This document shows positions 1 through 8,203 of a DNA stretch of 38,301 nt, piece after piece. Source of the stretch: Acidimicrobiaceae bacterium (GTDB lineage Bacteria; Actinomycetota; Acidimicrobiia; Acidimicrobiales; Aldehydirespiratoraceae); the NCBI GenBank assembly GCA_016845585.1, contig JAERSO010000042.1, forward strand, positions 1-38,301. The letters run 5' to 3'. The translations under genes were made by a program, and so were the position numbers. How positions within the stretch are numbered: the stretch's first letter is position 1; each line of letters starts with the position of its first letter. Below the pieces are notes generated by a model. The model worked only from the letters and a program-made list of their open reading frames with translations, ran no database searches and was not told the origin of the DNA.

Positions 1-844
1 GTCCCGCCCACGCCCAGCAACCGATGACCATGGCAAGAGCGATCAGGACCCCGATCTGTCCGCCAGCGGATCGGTAGGCAGCGCGGCCGTTGCCGATCGA
101 CATCCCTGCCAGCGCCATCCCGAACGGCACAGCGAGAACGAACACGCGAGCGAACCGTGCCCCAGCTTGGCGGGCGCGGGCGTCCTTTCGCCCCTGGATG
201 TCCTGGAGCCGGTCGTCGGCGAGTGCCTCCAGCCGTCGATCCAGATCCGAGCCTCCGAGCTCGTGCGCGATGAGGAGCGTCTCGCCGGCCATGTCTGCGG
301 TGGGATCCGCCAGGCGTTCCTTCAAGACAGCGATGGTCTGGGGAAAGTCTGTCGTCAGGAGCCACTCACGGTGAGCGGCATCGAAGGCGGGCCGAAGCTC
401 CTCAGGCCCGCGCCGTCCGACGTCGAAGAGCGCGTGGGGAATCGACCGGCCCATGGAGCTGGTCTGGACCCGTATCTCCTCGATCATTCGTGGCCAGGCT
501 TCCTGCGCTCGCTGGCGGCGAAGCTGGCGGCGTCGTCGGTACGACGCAACGGGGAACGACGCGGCGAAACCGCCCAGCGCAAGTGCGGGCAACGGTCCGC
601 CGAAGATCGCGTAGCCGACGACGGCGCCGAGGACGAACAACATCATGACGACTGCGAAGAACTCGGAGCGGTCGACCTCCTCGAGTCCGGCCTGCCGGAG
701 CCAGGTGTCGACGTCGAGCTTCGTGCGGACCCGCTTGGTCTGTACCGCTGGTCCGAACCCAAGGCCGCGCCATCCGAGAGCGACGGACGTGAACAACCAG
801 AAGACGCCGAGCGCTGCGGCAAGGCTGAGCAGCAGCGCGGTCAT
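1..844 (-). CDS. tadB: TadB-like type II secretion system F-domain protein (partial)
   Basis: Inner-membrane platform protein of the Tad/Flp pilus machine, partner of the TadA ATPase. Reading the minus strand from an ATG at 844-842 gives 281 uninterrupted codons that run off the left edge, so the C-terminus is missing. Visible parts are an N-terminal hydrophobic helix (about 1-23), a second hydrophobic stretch (about 62-100) ending in an arginine-rich cluster, a soluble F-domain-like segment (about 105-235), and two more hydrophobic segments near 237-280. The start overlaps the tadA stop as ATGA, so the two are translationally coupled. The order cpaB-cpaE-tadA-tadB is that of known Tad loci. 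The family call rests on topology and context; tadC and the pilin would be expected beyond the window. Confidence 0.85.
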   Translation of the reverse strand, partial: MTALLLSLAAALGVFWLFTSVALGWRGLGFGPAVQTKRVRTKLDVDTWLRQAGLEEVDRSEFFAVVMMLFVLGAVVGYAIFGGPLPALALGGFAASFPVASYRRRRQLRRQRAQEAWPRMIEEIRVQTSSMGRSIPHALFDVGRRGPEELRPAFDAAHREWLLTTDFPQTIAVLKERLADPTADMAGETLLIAHELGGSDLDRRLEALADDRLQDIQGRKDARARQAGARFARVFVLAVPFGMALAGMSIGNGRAAYRSAGGQIGVLIALAMVIGCWAWAG

Positions 845-2133
845 GATGCCTCGCTTGACCTGAGCACGTCGCGAATGTCCAGGCCGGCGTCAGTGAAGGC
901 CGCACCAGCTCGCGCAGGAAGGTTGCCAGTCCATGCAAGTTGACCGTCGGCGCTGCGGGAGAAGACGTCGGTGGCCGTGAACTGCGCTGATTCCGGACCC
1001 GTCGTCTGGTCCTCCACGCAGACGACCGCGCTGACTCTGGGTCCCTTCGGGGTGCGAACGCAATGGACCACGACATCGACGGCTTCGGAGACGAGGCTGT
1101 TCAGGGCACTCATGGGCAGCTCGTTGCTGGTGTCCGACAGCTGGCAGATGAATCGCAGGCGGGTGAGCGCCTGGCGAGCGGAGCCGGCATGGATCGTCGT
1201 GAAGCCCTTCACCCCGCTCGACAGCGTGAGAAGAAGTGGGAGTGCCTCGCGGTCTCGGACTTCCCCCACGATCGCGACATCAGGTGCCATTCGGAGAAAG
1301 CCCGCGACCAGACGACGGAGGTCCACTTCCGGCCGGTCCGAGCGCGCGGCGCGAGTCTGCATGCTCGCCACGTTGGGGAGCGGCACGTCGGCCTCGAACA
1401 CCTCCTCGGCCACCACGACGCGGAGCTGTGGATCGAGTTCGGCCGCACAGCAGTTGAGCAGGGTTGTCTTTCCGGCCCCGGGAGCTCCGGCGAAGACGAT
1501 CGTCTGACGAGCTCGGACGCATGCCTTCAGGAAGGATGCGACGTCGGCGGTCATCATCCCGCGATCGACCAGCTCGTCGAGGCTGCGGAATGCAACACCG
1601 GTGAACTTTCGGATGTTGACCATCACGTGGCCGCCTCGGGCGACGTCTCCGTGGACGATGTGGAGCCGAGCGCCATCGTCGAGCTGGGCGTCCTGGAGTC
1701 CTTCGCTCGGATCGAGCTTGCGGTGTGCGGTCGACGAATCGTCGAGGATCTTGGTCAGTGTGCGAAGGACGTGGTCATCGTCGTGGAAGACCTCATCGTG
1801 GTAGCCCGAAGGGCCGGCATGACGCTTGACGAAGATGGCATCAGGCGCATTGATCATCACCTCCCAGACGTCGTCGTCATCCAAGAGCGGGCCGAGCGGC
1901 CCGTACCCGGTGAGGTTGCGAATCGCGCGTTCCGCGACGAGGTCGGAATCGGTGAGCGGGAAAGGTCGAGTGCCGCGTCGGAAGTCGTCGTTCCACTGCC
2001 CGACCTCTTGTTCCACGAGGCTTTCGAGGGCTCGTCGTGCACTCGCGTCGTCGAGATCCAGGGCCTCGTCCTTGGCGCGCTCCTGGACGCGGTGCTCGAT
2101 CTCGACGAGCGGACTTGCGAGGTCGGTGCTCAT
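841..2133 (-). CDS. tadA: TadA/CpaF secretion ATPase of the Flp pilus
   Basis: Hexameric cytoplasmic ATPase that powers Tad/Flp pilus assembly (430 aa, normal length for the family). The N-terminal half carries the usual CpaF block (GYGPLGPLLDD near 76-86). The Walker A motif GAPGAGKTT is at 216-224, an acidic box follows at about 243-249, and the Walker B region DVAIVGEVRD is at 285-294, followed by an FTTIHAGS His-box. The ATG at 2133 is chosen over one 18 bases upstream because it overlaps the preceding stop as ATGA and has GGAGG just ahead of it. It lies between cpaE and tadB in one operon. No key residue is missing. Confidence 0.93.
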   Translation of the reverse strand: MSTDLASPLVEIEHRVQERAKDEALDLDDASARRALESLVEQEVGQWNDDFRRGTRPFPLTDSDLVAERAIRNLTGYGPLGPLLDDDDVWEVMINAPDAIFVKRHAGPSGYHDEVFHDDDHVLRTLTKILDDSSTAHRKLDPSEGLQDAQLDDGARLHIVHGDVARGGHVMVNIRKFTGVAFRSLDELVDRGMMTADVASFLKACVRARQTIVFAGAPGAGKTTLLNCCAAELDPQLRVVVAEEVFEADVPLPNVASMQTRAARSDRPEVDLRRLVAGFLRMAPDVAIVGEVRDREALPLLLTLSSGVKGFTTIHAGSARQALTRLRFICQLSDTSNELPMSALNSLVSEAVDVVVHCVRTPKGPRVSAVVCVEDQTTGPESAQFTATDVFSRSADGQLAWTGNLPARAGAAFTDAGLDIRDVLRSSEAS

Positions 2134-3431
2134 CCCGCCTCCTCGGTCCAACTGCCCAGAGAACCGGGCACGATCTCCTCGGGCTCGTCGTCGCGGCGGG
2201 GGAGTGGGATCGCCTCCGGCATGGCGTGCAACCGTCTGTCGACTTCGTGTCGCATGGGTCGACCCAGTGCTTCGGGCAGGCGGACTGCATCTCGCAGGCA
2301 GGCTTCGAGATCTCGTCGTTCGGGAAGGTAGAGCGGGTTGGTGATCTCGGTCGAGGCGTCAGTGCCGTCGAGCAGCACAGCCAGTGCGCCACTTGCCTCG
2401 GATCGAAGTCGGGGTGACCCGGGCGCCCGGTTGAGCACCGGAATGATCCGGTTGCCCGGGACCCCGAAGCTGATCAGGTCGCGCAGCACGCGAGCAAGGC
2501 CGTGTAGGCCCTTCAATGTCGGATTGCCGACAACGATGACGAGGTTGGCGCGGCTCATCGTCGTGCGGGCGATGAGGTTTCGATCTTCGACATCGAGCGA
2601 CCCCGTCTCCTGTTCGCCCTGGACGTCCGCGTCAACGTCGGCGATGACGTATCGGTAGCTTCGGAGGAGCCCGGCAATGGTTGCCTCGAATGCTCGCGGC
2701 CGAATCACCGTCCAGTCCTGGTGACGCCGGAGGCCGAGGAGCGCGTGATAGCCGCGGCCAACCGCATCGAAGACCATCGAACGGATCTCGTTGGCGGGAA
2801 CCCGGGAGCCGCGGTGGGCCTCGACCATCTCTTGTAGGCCGGGCACGATCTCCTGGGCGTCGTGCAGCATTGCTACCTCGCCGTTCAGCGAGAAATCGGC
2901 GAGCGCCACGACACCTGCATTCGACGCGTCGCTTCCGAGCGACTGACTGAGTGCCATTGCCGCGATCGATGCACCTGCACCAGGTACGCCGGTGACGGCG
3001 ATGAGATGCCCCTGAACGGTCGGTTGTTCGTGAGTGGCCGCCTCGACGAGCTGCGGCGACACACGCGAGATCGTGGGCGCGAGCTCTCGGAGCGCGGCAA
3101 CCAGCTCGTCTCGTTCGAAGCCTGCGGCGAGCCGGCCGCTGACACCCATCTCCCCCCATCCGTTCTCCGTACGGGGATCGACGACGATGACGGCCGCTCC
3201 AGTCGTGGTTGTGGCATCGATGAGGTCGCGGTCGAGTCCGACAACGTCACCGCCGACGAGGAGTGCCGAGTAGGCCCGGCCGCCGCTGAGGCGGGCTCGG
3301 ACTTCATCGGCCGAGACACACTTCACGAAATCGACCGGCACCGCGGCGGTGGTGGACCACTTGGCCAGCTGGCTGAACCATCCGGCACGTGGATGGGCGA
3401 GCCCGAGGACGACCCAACGCTCGTCACTCAT
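2130..3431 (-). CDS. cpaE: CpaE/TadZ-like pilus assembly protein with degenerate P-loop
   Basis: MinD/ParA-like localisation protein of the Tad pilus system (433 aa). Residues about 1-125 look like a receiver-type domain, as in CpaE. Residues about 140-400 look like the MinD-like ATPase domain, beginning LIAVTGVPGAGAS near 143-155. The loop lacks the lysines of the deviant Walker A motif (KGGxGKT), so ATP hydrolysis is doubtful, as in some TadZ proteins. Later segments such as VIADVDADVQ and LVIVVGNPTLKGL match the expected strand order. The ATG at 3431 overlaps the upstream stop by 8 bases; an ORF extension to 3467 lies wholly inside cpaB and is not preferred. A C-terminal tail follows the fold. 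Confidence 0.8.
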   Translation of the reverse strand: MSDERWVVLGLAHPRAGWFSQLAKWSTTAAVPVDFVKCVSADEVRARLSGGRAYSALLVGGDVVGLDRDLIDATTTTGAAVIVVDPRTENGWGEMGVSGRLAAGFERDELVAALRELAPTISRVSPQLVEAATHEQPTVQGHLIAVTGVPGAGASIAAMALSQSLGSDASNAGVVALADFSLNGEVAMLHDAQEIVPGLQEMVEAHRGSRVPANEIRSMVFDAVGRGYHALLGLRRHQDWTVIRPRAFEATIAGLLRSYRYVIADVDADVQGEQETGSLDVEDRNLIARTTMSRANLVIVVGNPTLKGLHGLARVLRDLISFGVPGNRIIPVLNRAPGSPRLRSEASGALAVLLDGTDASTEITNPLYLPERRDLEACLRDAVRLPEALGRPMRHEVDRRLHAMPEAIPLPRRDDEPEEIVPGSLGSWTEEAG

Positions 3432-4176
3432 CGTCTGGCACCGGGGTCGGGCTCGTCGTTTGGGCATCCCCTCCGTCGTCGAGCCGGGTCGAGGGCGGGT
3501 AGGTGTCGTCGATCGCCCTGGTGGATCGGACGACCGTGATGTCGGTCGTCTGCGTGAGGTGGGTCAAAGCCATGACGGTGTTCGCATCGTCAAGCGCCAA
3601 GGTGAGAACCCCGCTGCCGCTCGAGCCGATCTGGCCGGGCTCGGTGTCGATCGAGAGCACGATCGCATCTTCGACGCCGACAGAGGTTTCGTGGTCTGTC
3701 GTGCCGAGCACCGTCACTCGGTCACCCGTTCGAAGCCCGGGTGGTGTGCGACCCAAGGGCACGCCGAAGGTCAGTTCGTGAACCGGCCCGACCCGTGTTC
3801 CGTCGATGATGGGAGATGCGAGGAGATCCTCGACCGAAAGCAGTTCGCCACTGCGGAGATCCCGTAGCGCCGTGGCGCCATCGAGGCCGTCGGTGCTCGT
3901 GAGCGACGTGGCGACCAGCGACGTGCCGAGTTCCATCGGAATGAACTCGACATCGGCGAGCGTGACCGATTCGCCGGCTGCCACGTCGGACGACAGGACG
4001 AGATAGCTGGTCGCCGGAGCATCGTTTCCACCAGTGGCGACCGCGAACGTACCGAGGGCTGCGGCTGTGATCAGAAACGCTCCGAGCAGCGCCCGTCCGC
4101 TCGGCAGTGTTCGTCTCCGGGTGATCACCCGGAGAGGGCCGTGTTCGCTCATCGGTTGTTCCGCCGTCGCCGTCAT
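3424..4176 (-). CDS. cpaB: SAF-domain protein, CpaB/RcpC-like
   Basis: First gene of the Tad pilus operon in this window (250 aa). After a basic N-terminus (VITRRRTLPSGR) there is one membrane helix at about 29-46. A SAF domain follows (about 55-120: YLVLSSDVAAGESVTLADV and later LRSGELLSVEDL), then a periplasmic-type domain with GDRVTVL. The tail is rich in Asp, Thr and Pro. CpaB/RcpC proteins sit near the secretin and may bind cell-wall glycans. The open frame extends to 4383, but that part is antisense to the HTH gene. ATG 4176 or ATG 4152 fits better, and 4176 is chosen for the GAGG just upstream. It diverges from the HTH gene. Confidence 0.8.
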   Translation of the reverse strand: MTATAEQPMSEHGPLRVITRRRTLPSGRALLGAFLITAAALGTFAVATGGNDAPATSYLVLSSDVAAGESVTLADVEFIPMELGTSLVATSLTSTDGLDGATALRDLRSGELLSVEDLLASPIIDGTRVGPVHELTFGVPLGRTPPGLRTGDRVTVLGTTDHETSVGVEDAIVLSIDTEPGQIGSSGSGVLTLALDDANTVMALTHLTQTTDITVVRSTRAIDDTYPPSTRLDDGGDAQTTSPTPVPDDE

Positions 4177-4285
4177 CGCCTCATCTTTCGCCCAGAGTGT
4201 TGATGCTGGAGCGTCTTGCCACGCTCCGTGCTCGACTGAGATCGAAATATAACGAAAGGATCCCGCTTGTGCTAGAACTTTTTCC
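4177..4285. promoter_or_regulatory. Divergent promoter region between pilus operon and HTH gene
   Basis: A 109-base intergenic stretch with an AT-rich core (about 4240-4285) unusual for this window. Candidate -10 hexamers are TATATT on the minus strand (4251-4246, toward the pilus operon) and TATAAC (4248-4253) or TAGAAC (4273-4278) on the plus strand. No convincing -35 boxes are seen. Its position suggests that the small HTH protein could control its own gene and the pilus genes. That is inference. Confidence 0.35.
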
Positions 4286-4534
4286 ATGAGCTCCGAAAAC
4301 GCAGGCGATGATATCTCATGGCTTTCCACTCCAGCCGCGGCGGAGCGGCTCGGCATCACCCCTCGCACGCTGTACCGGTTCATCGACGAAGGGCAGCTGC
4401 CGGCCTACAAGTTCGGCCGGGTGATCCGTCTCAAGGCGAGCGATGTCGACGCCTACATCGACTCGTGCCGCGTGGAGCCGGGCTCGATGAGCCACCTCTA
4501 TCCCGAGACCGTCGGCGGAGCCGACGGCGAGTGA
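4286..4534 (+). CDS. Excisionase/MerR-type helix-turn-helix DNA-binding protein
   Basis: Small DNA-binding protein (82 aa) of the HTH_17/excisionase group. The core runs from about residue 11 to 60: WLSTPAAAERLGITPRTLYR gives the HTH, followed by the wing FIDEGQLPAYKFGRVIRL and KASDVDAYID. This layout is shared by phage excisionases and by small actinobacterial regulators such as BldC. No integrase is present, so a regulatory role is more likely than excision. It diverges from the Tad pilus operon, which makes that operon a natural target. A decayed second copy of this gene lies at 5495-5681. Confidence 0.85.
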   Translation: MSSENAGDDISWLSTPAAAERLGITPRTLYRFIDEGQLPAYKFGRVIRLKASDVDAYIDSCRVEPGSMSHLYPETVGGADGE

Positions 4535-4567
4535 GGCGCGGCGGAACCGGCGTTGAGTAGCTGACCT

Positions 4568-5458
4568 GTGGAAGACTCGAGGCCGGTCTGGGAGTGGCCC
4601 GAGGAGCAGTGGCGCGGCACGGTCGAGCGGGTGCGGGCCGGCCGTTCGCTGCAACCGAATGAGTGGCCCGGTGGCACCAAGGTCGCGGTCGGGCTGTCGT
4701 TCGACTCCGACCATGAGTCGATCCCGCTGATCCAGCGACGGGCCACGCCGGGTCCACTGTCGCAGGGAGAGTACGGCTCCCGCGTGGCGGTGCCTCGCCT
4801 GCTCGCCCTGCTCGGTCGCCACGGCATTCCGGCCACGTTCTTCATGCCGGCCGTCGTGGCCGAGCTGCATCCCGACGAACCCCGCGCCGTGATCGACGCC
4901 GGACACGAGATCGGGATCCATGGCTGGATCCACGAGCTCAACAGCACCCTCGACCACGCCACCGAACGCGAGCTGCAGTTCCGGGCGGCCGACACGTTGG
5001 AGCGGCTCTCCGGTCGTCGGCCCGTCGGGATCCGCACTCCGTCGTGGGATTTCAGCGACAACACCCTGTCGATCATCCGCGAGATGGGCCTGCTGTACGA
5101 CTCGTCGCTGATGGCCGACGATGAGCCCTACGAGCTCATCGAGAACGGCGAACCGACCGGCATCATCGAGCTCCCGGTCGAGTGGATCCGCGACGACTTC
5201 GTCTACTTCAACATGAACCGCCACACCACGGCTCGGCCCTACACGCCGCCGTCGTCGGTGTTCGAGATCTTCGCGGCCGAGTTCGACGGCGCATACCGCG
5301 AAGGCGGCACATTCATCCTCACGATGCATCCCCACGTGATCGGACACCGGTCGAGGATCTCGATGCTCGAACAGCTCATCGAATACATCGCCGGTCACGA
5401 TGGCGTGTGGTTCGCCTCCCATGAGCAGATTGCCCGCCACTGCCTTGCCGATGGCTGA
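4568..5458 (+). CDS. NodB-domain polysaccharide deacetylase family protein
   Basis: Predicted metal-dependent carbohydrate esterase 4 type hydrolase (296 aa) starting at GTG. The first motif is an extended acidic one, FDSDHE at 45-50. HGWIH at 118-122 supplies the two metal-binding histidines (HxxxH). RTPSWDFS near 155-162 is the arginine-containing motif 3, and TMHPH near 265-269 is the last histidine motif. The DxDxE form and overall length resemble the PuuE/allantoinase-like branch more than secreted peptidoglycan deacetylases. No signal peptide is seen, which favours a cytoplasmic enzyme acting on a small amide or sugar. It starts 33 bases after the HTH gene and may share its transcript. 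The exact substrate cannot be read from the sequence. Confidence 0.88.
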   Translation: MEDSRPVWEWPEEQWRGTVERVRAGRSLQPNEWPGGTKVAVGLSFDSDHESIPLIQRRATPGPLSQGEYGSRVAVPRLLALLGRHGIPATFFMPAVVAELHPDEPRAVIDAGHEIGIHGWIHELNSTLDHATERELQFRAADTLERLSGRRPVGIRTPSWDFSDNTLSIIREMGLLYDSSLMADDEPYELIENGEPTGIIELPVEWIRDDFVYFNMNRHTTARPYTPPSSVFEIFAAEFDGAYREGGTFILTMHPHVIGHRSRISMLEQLIEYIAGHDGVWFASHEQIARHCLADG

Positions 5459-5494
5459 GTAGTCGCCGTAGAGGCGGTGGGCTACTTCGGTGTG

Positions 5495-5681
5495 ATGGGG
5501 TCGGCTGAGCGCGCAGGGGAGTCTCACGGCTTCGCGGCAGACGGAATCTCGTGGCTTTCCATTCCAGCCGTGGCGGAGCGCCTCGGCATCACCCGGCGAA
5601 CCCTCTGTCGATACCTACATTGAGGCATGCCGGGTCGGGCCTGGCTCGATGAGACGTCTGGGCCGTTGGGACCGTCCCTGA
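5495..5681 (+). pseudogene. Degenerate second copy of the HTH excisionase-type gene
   Basis: Reading from ATG 5495 gives ISWLSIPAVAERLGITRRTL, nearly the same as the HTH core of the gene at 4286-4534, then a stop at once. In the next frame the C-terminal part resumes (YIEACRVGPGSM against YIDSCRVEPGSM). The two pieces fit a deletion of about 73 bases covering the wing, which also shifts the frame. The copy cannot encode the DNA-binding wing and is most likely dead. It lies just after the deacetylase gene, so the two HTH copies flank that gene. Confidence 0.8.
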
Positions 5682-5711
5682 CAACTCGCGCAGACTGATA
5701 GAACTTCCAGG

Positions 5712-7196
5712 ATGACTTCTCACGAACGGCGGCGACGCGATCCAGCACCCGGGGATCGAAAGGCTGGGCCTGATTCGGCGGTGCCGCGTGCTCAGGCCAA
5801 GATGAGTGTCGGCCCGGGCGACGACCCGGCTGAACGCGAGGCCGACCAGGTCGCGGCGAGAATCGTTGCCGAGCTCGGCCGTTCCGGCGGTGAGGCTCGC
5901 GCCGGCGCGGCGCCCGCGGCCAAGATCCAACGTCGGGCCGACGCGTCGGTTGCGGCCGATGGTGGTGAGGTGGGCCCCGAGATCGAAGGAGCGATCGACC
6001 GGTCACATGGTGAGCCCATGGCAGCCGAGGATCGCAGCCGGTTCGAGGCCGCTTTCGGCGCTGACTTCAGCGAGGTGCGAGTCCACACCGAGAGCAAGAT
6101 CGCCCCTCGGATTGGGGCGGAGGCATTCGCACGTGGCGACGACATTCACTTCGCCTCCGGTCGCTACCGCCCCGAAACGCCGGAGGGGCAGAACCTGATC
6201 GGTCACGAGCTCGCTCACGTCGTGCAACAGAGCCAGGACAACGTCGTACAACGTCGCTCAACGAACCCCAACAATCTGGAGACCGGCACAACCTCGCACC
6301 ACATCATCCCCCATGAGCTCCTCGGCAAGATTCTCAAGAACCTCGACGCCCCCGACAGGGCCGATGTTCTCCGCAGCTCGATCCCAGACTTCGCCGATGT
6401 CACCCTCGCGAACGTCGTTGCCCAAGGGGCGATCCGGCTCACGTATGACGGCGAAGTGGTGAAGGCGATCGCCGCTCTCCCCGACGAGGTACGAAACGTT
6501 CCGTTCAAAGACCTGGGGGCAGGCCCGAAGGCCAAGTCGTCGTTCGCCATCGAGACCGAGGGTGAGTCGGCCACCGTTGACTTCACGAGGTTCGGCGAAT
6601 GGTGGGCGAGCATCAAGCTCGGCGAGACGATCGAGCACGATCAGGGTGGCGGCGAGATGGTCGAGGTCACCGGATTCCGCGATGTGGGCGAATCGTTCTA
6701 CGAATGGCAGGCCGGCAACCTGTTCTACGGACCTGATCGGATCGAGCCCGGGAAGAAGGATGGCTTCGACTTCGACGGTCGGTTCATCTACGGCGAGGCG
6801 CACATGAAGGACCTCGCCGAGGTCTACACCGAACTCCGAGCGCTGGAGAAGAAGACGGATCCCGTGTCAAAGGCGCGGATGAAGGAGCTGCTTCTGCGCA
6901 TGAACGCACGAGCGGTCGGCGTGGTCGTCCCGCCCAACGACCCGACCTCTGGCATCCAATCACCTCGGGAGACCAGAAAGCGGTTCTCGATCTCTTGCTG
7001 CCCGGTCGCACGCACACAAGCAAGGTCGGCGCCTCGATACACAAGGATGTGCTCTCGAGCGCCTGCTCGCGGTACGCCAAAGACACCGCCCACCCCATGC
7101 TCGGATATGTCGGCCCACATGCTGTCGACGACGCATCAACCGGCACCGATTGCCCATCTGAAATCTTCGAGGCGAAGAAGGGATCCCTCTATCTGA
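5712..7196 (+). CDS. DUF4157 (eCIS core domain) protein, probable injected toxin, frameshifted
   Basis: Candidate cargo or effector of the contractile injection system encoded downstream. The N-terminal 90 residues are charged and disordered, with the DPAEREADQVA segment typical of DUF4157 proteins. The DUF4157 domain (about 98-180) ends in the zincin-like motif HELAHVVQQ (HELAH at 165-169). The motif TTSHHIIPHELL near 193-204 recalls AHH/HNH-superfamily nuclease toxins. The rest (about 205-410) is unrecognised. After about residue 410 the frame turns into Arg/Ser/Pro-rich shadow coding, while the natural continuation is in the -1 frame to 7303. One extra C in the CCC at 6941-6943 would restore NDPDLWHPI and a protein of about 530 aa. 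DUF4157 proteins are known eCIS-linked effectors; the nuclease call is weak. Confidence 0.75.
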   Translation: MTSHERRRRDPAPGDRKAGPDSAVPRAQAKMSVGPGDDPAEREADQVAARIVAELGRSGGEARAGAAPAAKIQRRADASVAADGGEVGPEIEGAIDRSHGEPMAAEDRSRFEAAFGADFSEVRVHTESKIAPRIGAEAFARGDDIHFASGRYRPETPEGQNLIGHELAHVVQQSQDNVVQRRSTNPNNLETGTTSHHIIPHELLGKILKNLDAPDRADVLRSSIPDFADVTLANVVAQGAIRLTYDGEVVKAIAALPDEVRNVPFKDLGAGPKAKSSFAIETEGESATVDFTRFGEWWASIKLGETIEHDQGGGEMVEVTGFRDVGESFYEWQAGNLFYGPDRIEPGKKDGFDFDGRFIYGEAHMKDLAEVYTELRALEKKTDPVSKARMKELLLRMNARAVGVVVPPNDPTSGIQSPRETRKRFSISCCPVARTQARSAPRYTRMCSRAPARGTPKTPPTPCSDMSAHMLSTTHQPAPIAHLKSSRRRRDPSI

Positions 7197-7303
7197 GCTG
7201 CCGCCCCGACGACACGTGGCCGCTCGAATCCCGGCGCAAGAAGACTTGGCTCGACGCAACGATGACGAAGATCCTGCGGCGCTTCTTCAAGCTTGCCGAC
7301 TAG
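6941..7303 (+). pseudogene. C-terminal part of the DUF4157 toxin-like protein in the -1 frame
   Basis: The frame reads PDLWHPITSGDQKAVLDLLL and goes on through GRTHTSKVGASIHKDV and KTWLDATMTKILRRFFKLAD to a stop at 7301-7303. Its composition is that of a real protein, unlike the overlapping tail of the 5712 frame. It contains several His residues (THTSK, IHKD, AHPMLGYVGPHAV) that could complete a catalytic site. It lacks a plausible start of its own at the junction. It is probably the true C-terminus of the upstream gene, cut off by a one-base deletion or an assembly error. Confidence 0.7.
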
Positions 7304-7306
7304 GAG

Positions 7307-8158
7307 CTACTCGAAGAACGCCTCAGCCATGGGGCCGATGTGAGGGCGGCCCTTGCCGGCCTGGATGGATTCGGCCCGCTCGGCCATGCGGGGCTGGAAG
7401 GCGTCGTCGGTGAAGATCCAGAACTGATCGTCGAGGATCGCGTTCACGACGAGATCGGCCACTTCCGACGGCGGCTTGCGCAGGGCGAACTGCTCGAGCA
7501 CCATCGCCCGCAGCGCCTCTTCTTCTGCGGTCAACTCCGGCGCGGCAGTCGCCATGTCCTCGGGCAGGTTGCGGCGTGACTCGGCGATGCGAGTGGCGAC
7601 GAAACCCGGGCACAGGCAGCTGACGCTCACCCCCGTGCCGGCCGTCTCTTCGGCGATCGTCTCCGACAAGGCCACCACGCCGAACTTGGCGACGTTGTAC
7701 GGCGCATTGCCCCCGAACGCGAGCTGACCACAGATGGAGGCGGTGTTGATGATGTGGCCGTCACCGTGCTCGAGCATGCCGGGCAGGAACGTCTTGCAGC
7801 CGTAGATCACACCCCACAGGTCGACGCCGAGCACCCACTCCCACATGTCCATCTCGGTGTCGGCCACATTGCCGCCTCCGCCGACCCCTGCGTTGTTGCA
7901 CAGCACGTGAGCGGCGCCGAATCGTTCGATCGTGGCTGCGTGCATCGCCTCGATCTCGTCGAGCTTCGACACATCGACCACCAGAGGCAGCACCTCGGTG
8001 ATCTGGCCGATGCGCTCGGCTTCGACGGTGAGCGGGCCGGCCTCGATGTCGGTCATCACCACGTTCATGCCTTGCGCGGCGAACGCCTCGGTAAAGGCGA
8101 GTCCGATCCCGCTCGCCGCACCCGTCACCACTGCCGTCTTGCCTGAGAGTTCCTGCAT
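7307..8158 (-). CDS. Short-chain dehydrogenase/reductase (SDR) family oxidoreductase
   Basis: Classical SDR (283 aa) using NAD(P)(H). The Rossmann cofactor motif TGAASGIG is at 12-19, D37 at the end of the second strand, and NNAG at 88-91. The catalytic triad is S141, Y154 and K158 (YNVAK). The ATG at 8158 is preferred over 8194 because the fold begins at once after it and a GGAG lies upstream. It ends a few bases from the convergent DUF4157 gene. The preceding gene on this strand is separated by a strong hairpin, so it is probably transcribed alone. Substrate is unknown. Confidence 0.9.
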   Translation of the reverse strand: MQELSGKTAVVTGAASGIGLAFTEAFAAQGMNVVMTDIEAGPLTVEAERIGQITEVLPLVVDVSKLDEIEAMHAATIERFGAAHVLCNNAGVGGGGNVADTEMDMWEWVLGVDLWGVIYGCKTFLPGMLEHGDGHIINTASICGQLAFGGNAPYNVAKFGVVALSETIAEETAGTGVSVSCLCPGFVATRIAESRRNLPEDMATAAPELTAEEEALRAMVLEQFALRKPPSEVADLVVNAILDDQFWIFTDDAFQPRMAERAESIQAGKGRPHIGPMAEAFFE

Positions 8159-8203
8159 CTCGCCACGCTCCCACTCTGAAGAAGCAGCGACCAAACCTGA
8201 TCT

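Noticed and set aside
402..1076. 224-codon minus-strand open frame
   Set aside because: Arg/Pro/Ser-rich and overlaps both tadB and the end of tadA, which occupy another frame with proper motifs.
1063..2331. 422-codon plus-strand open frame across tadA and cpaE
   Set aside because: Antisense to well-recognised Tad genes and without any domain-like pattern.
4286..4534. Mobile element excision by the excisionase-like protein
   Set aside because: No integrase or attachment-site repeats are visible; small HTH_17 proteins are common regulators in actinobacteria.
5678..5704. Promoter CTGACA / TAGAAC before the DUF4157 gene
   Set aside because: Spacing is only 15 bases and both boxes are weak; it also lies at the end of the HTH pseudogene copy.
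6930..6960. Programmed -1 ribosomal frameshift in the DUF4157 gene
   Set aside because: No slippery heptamer or clear downstream structure; a one-base deletion in CCC explains the shift more simply.
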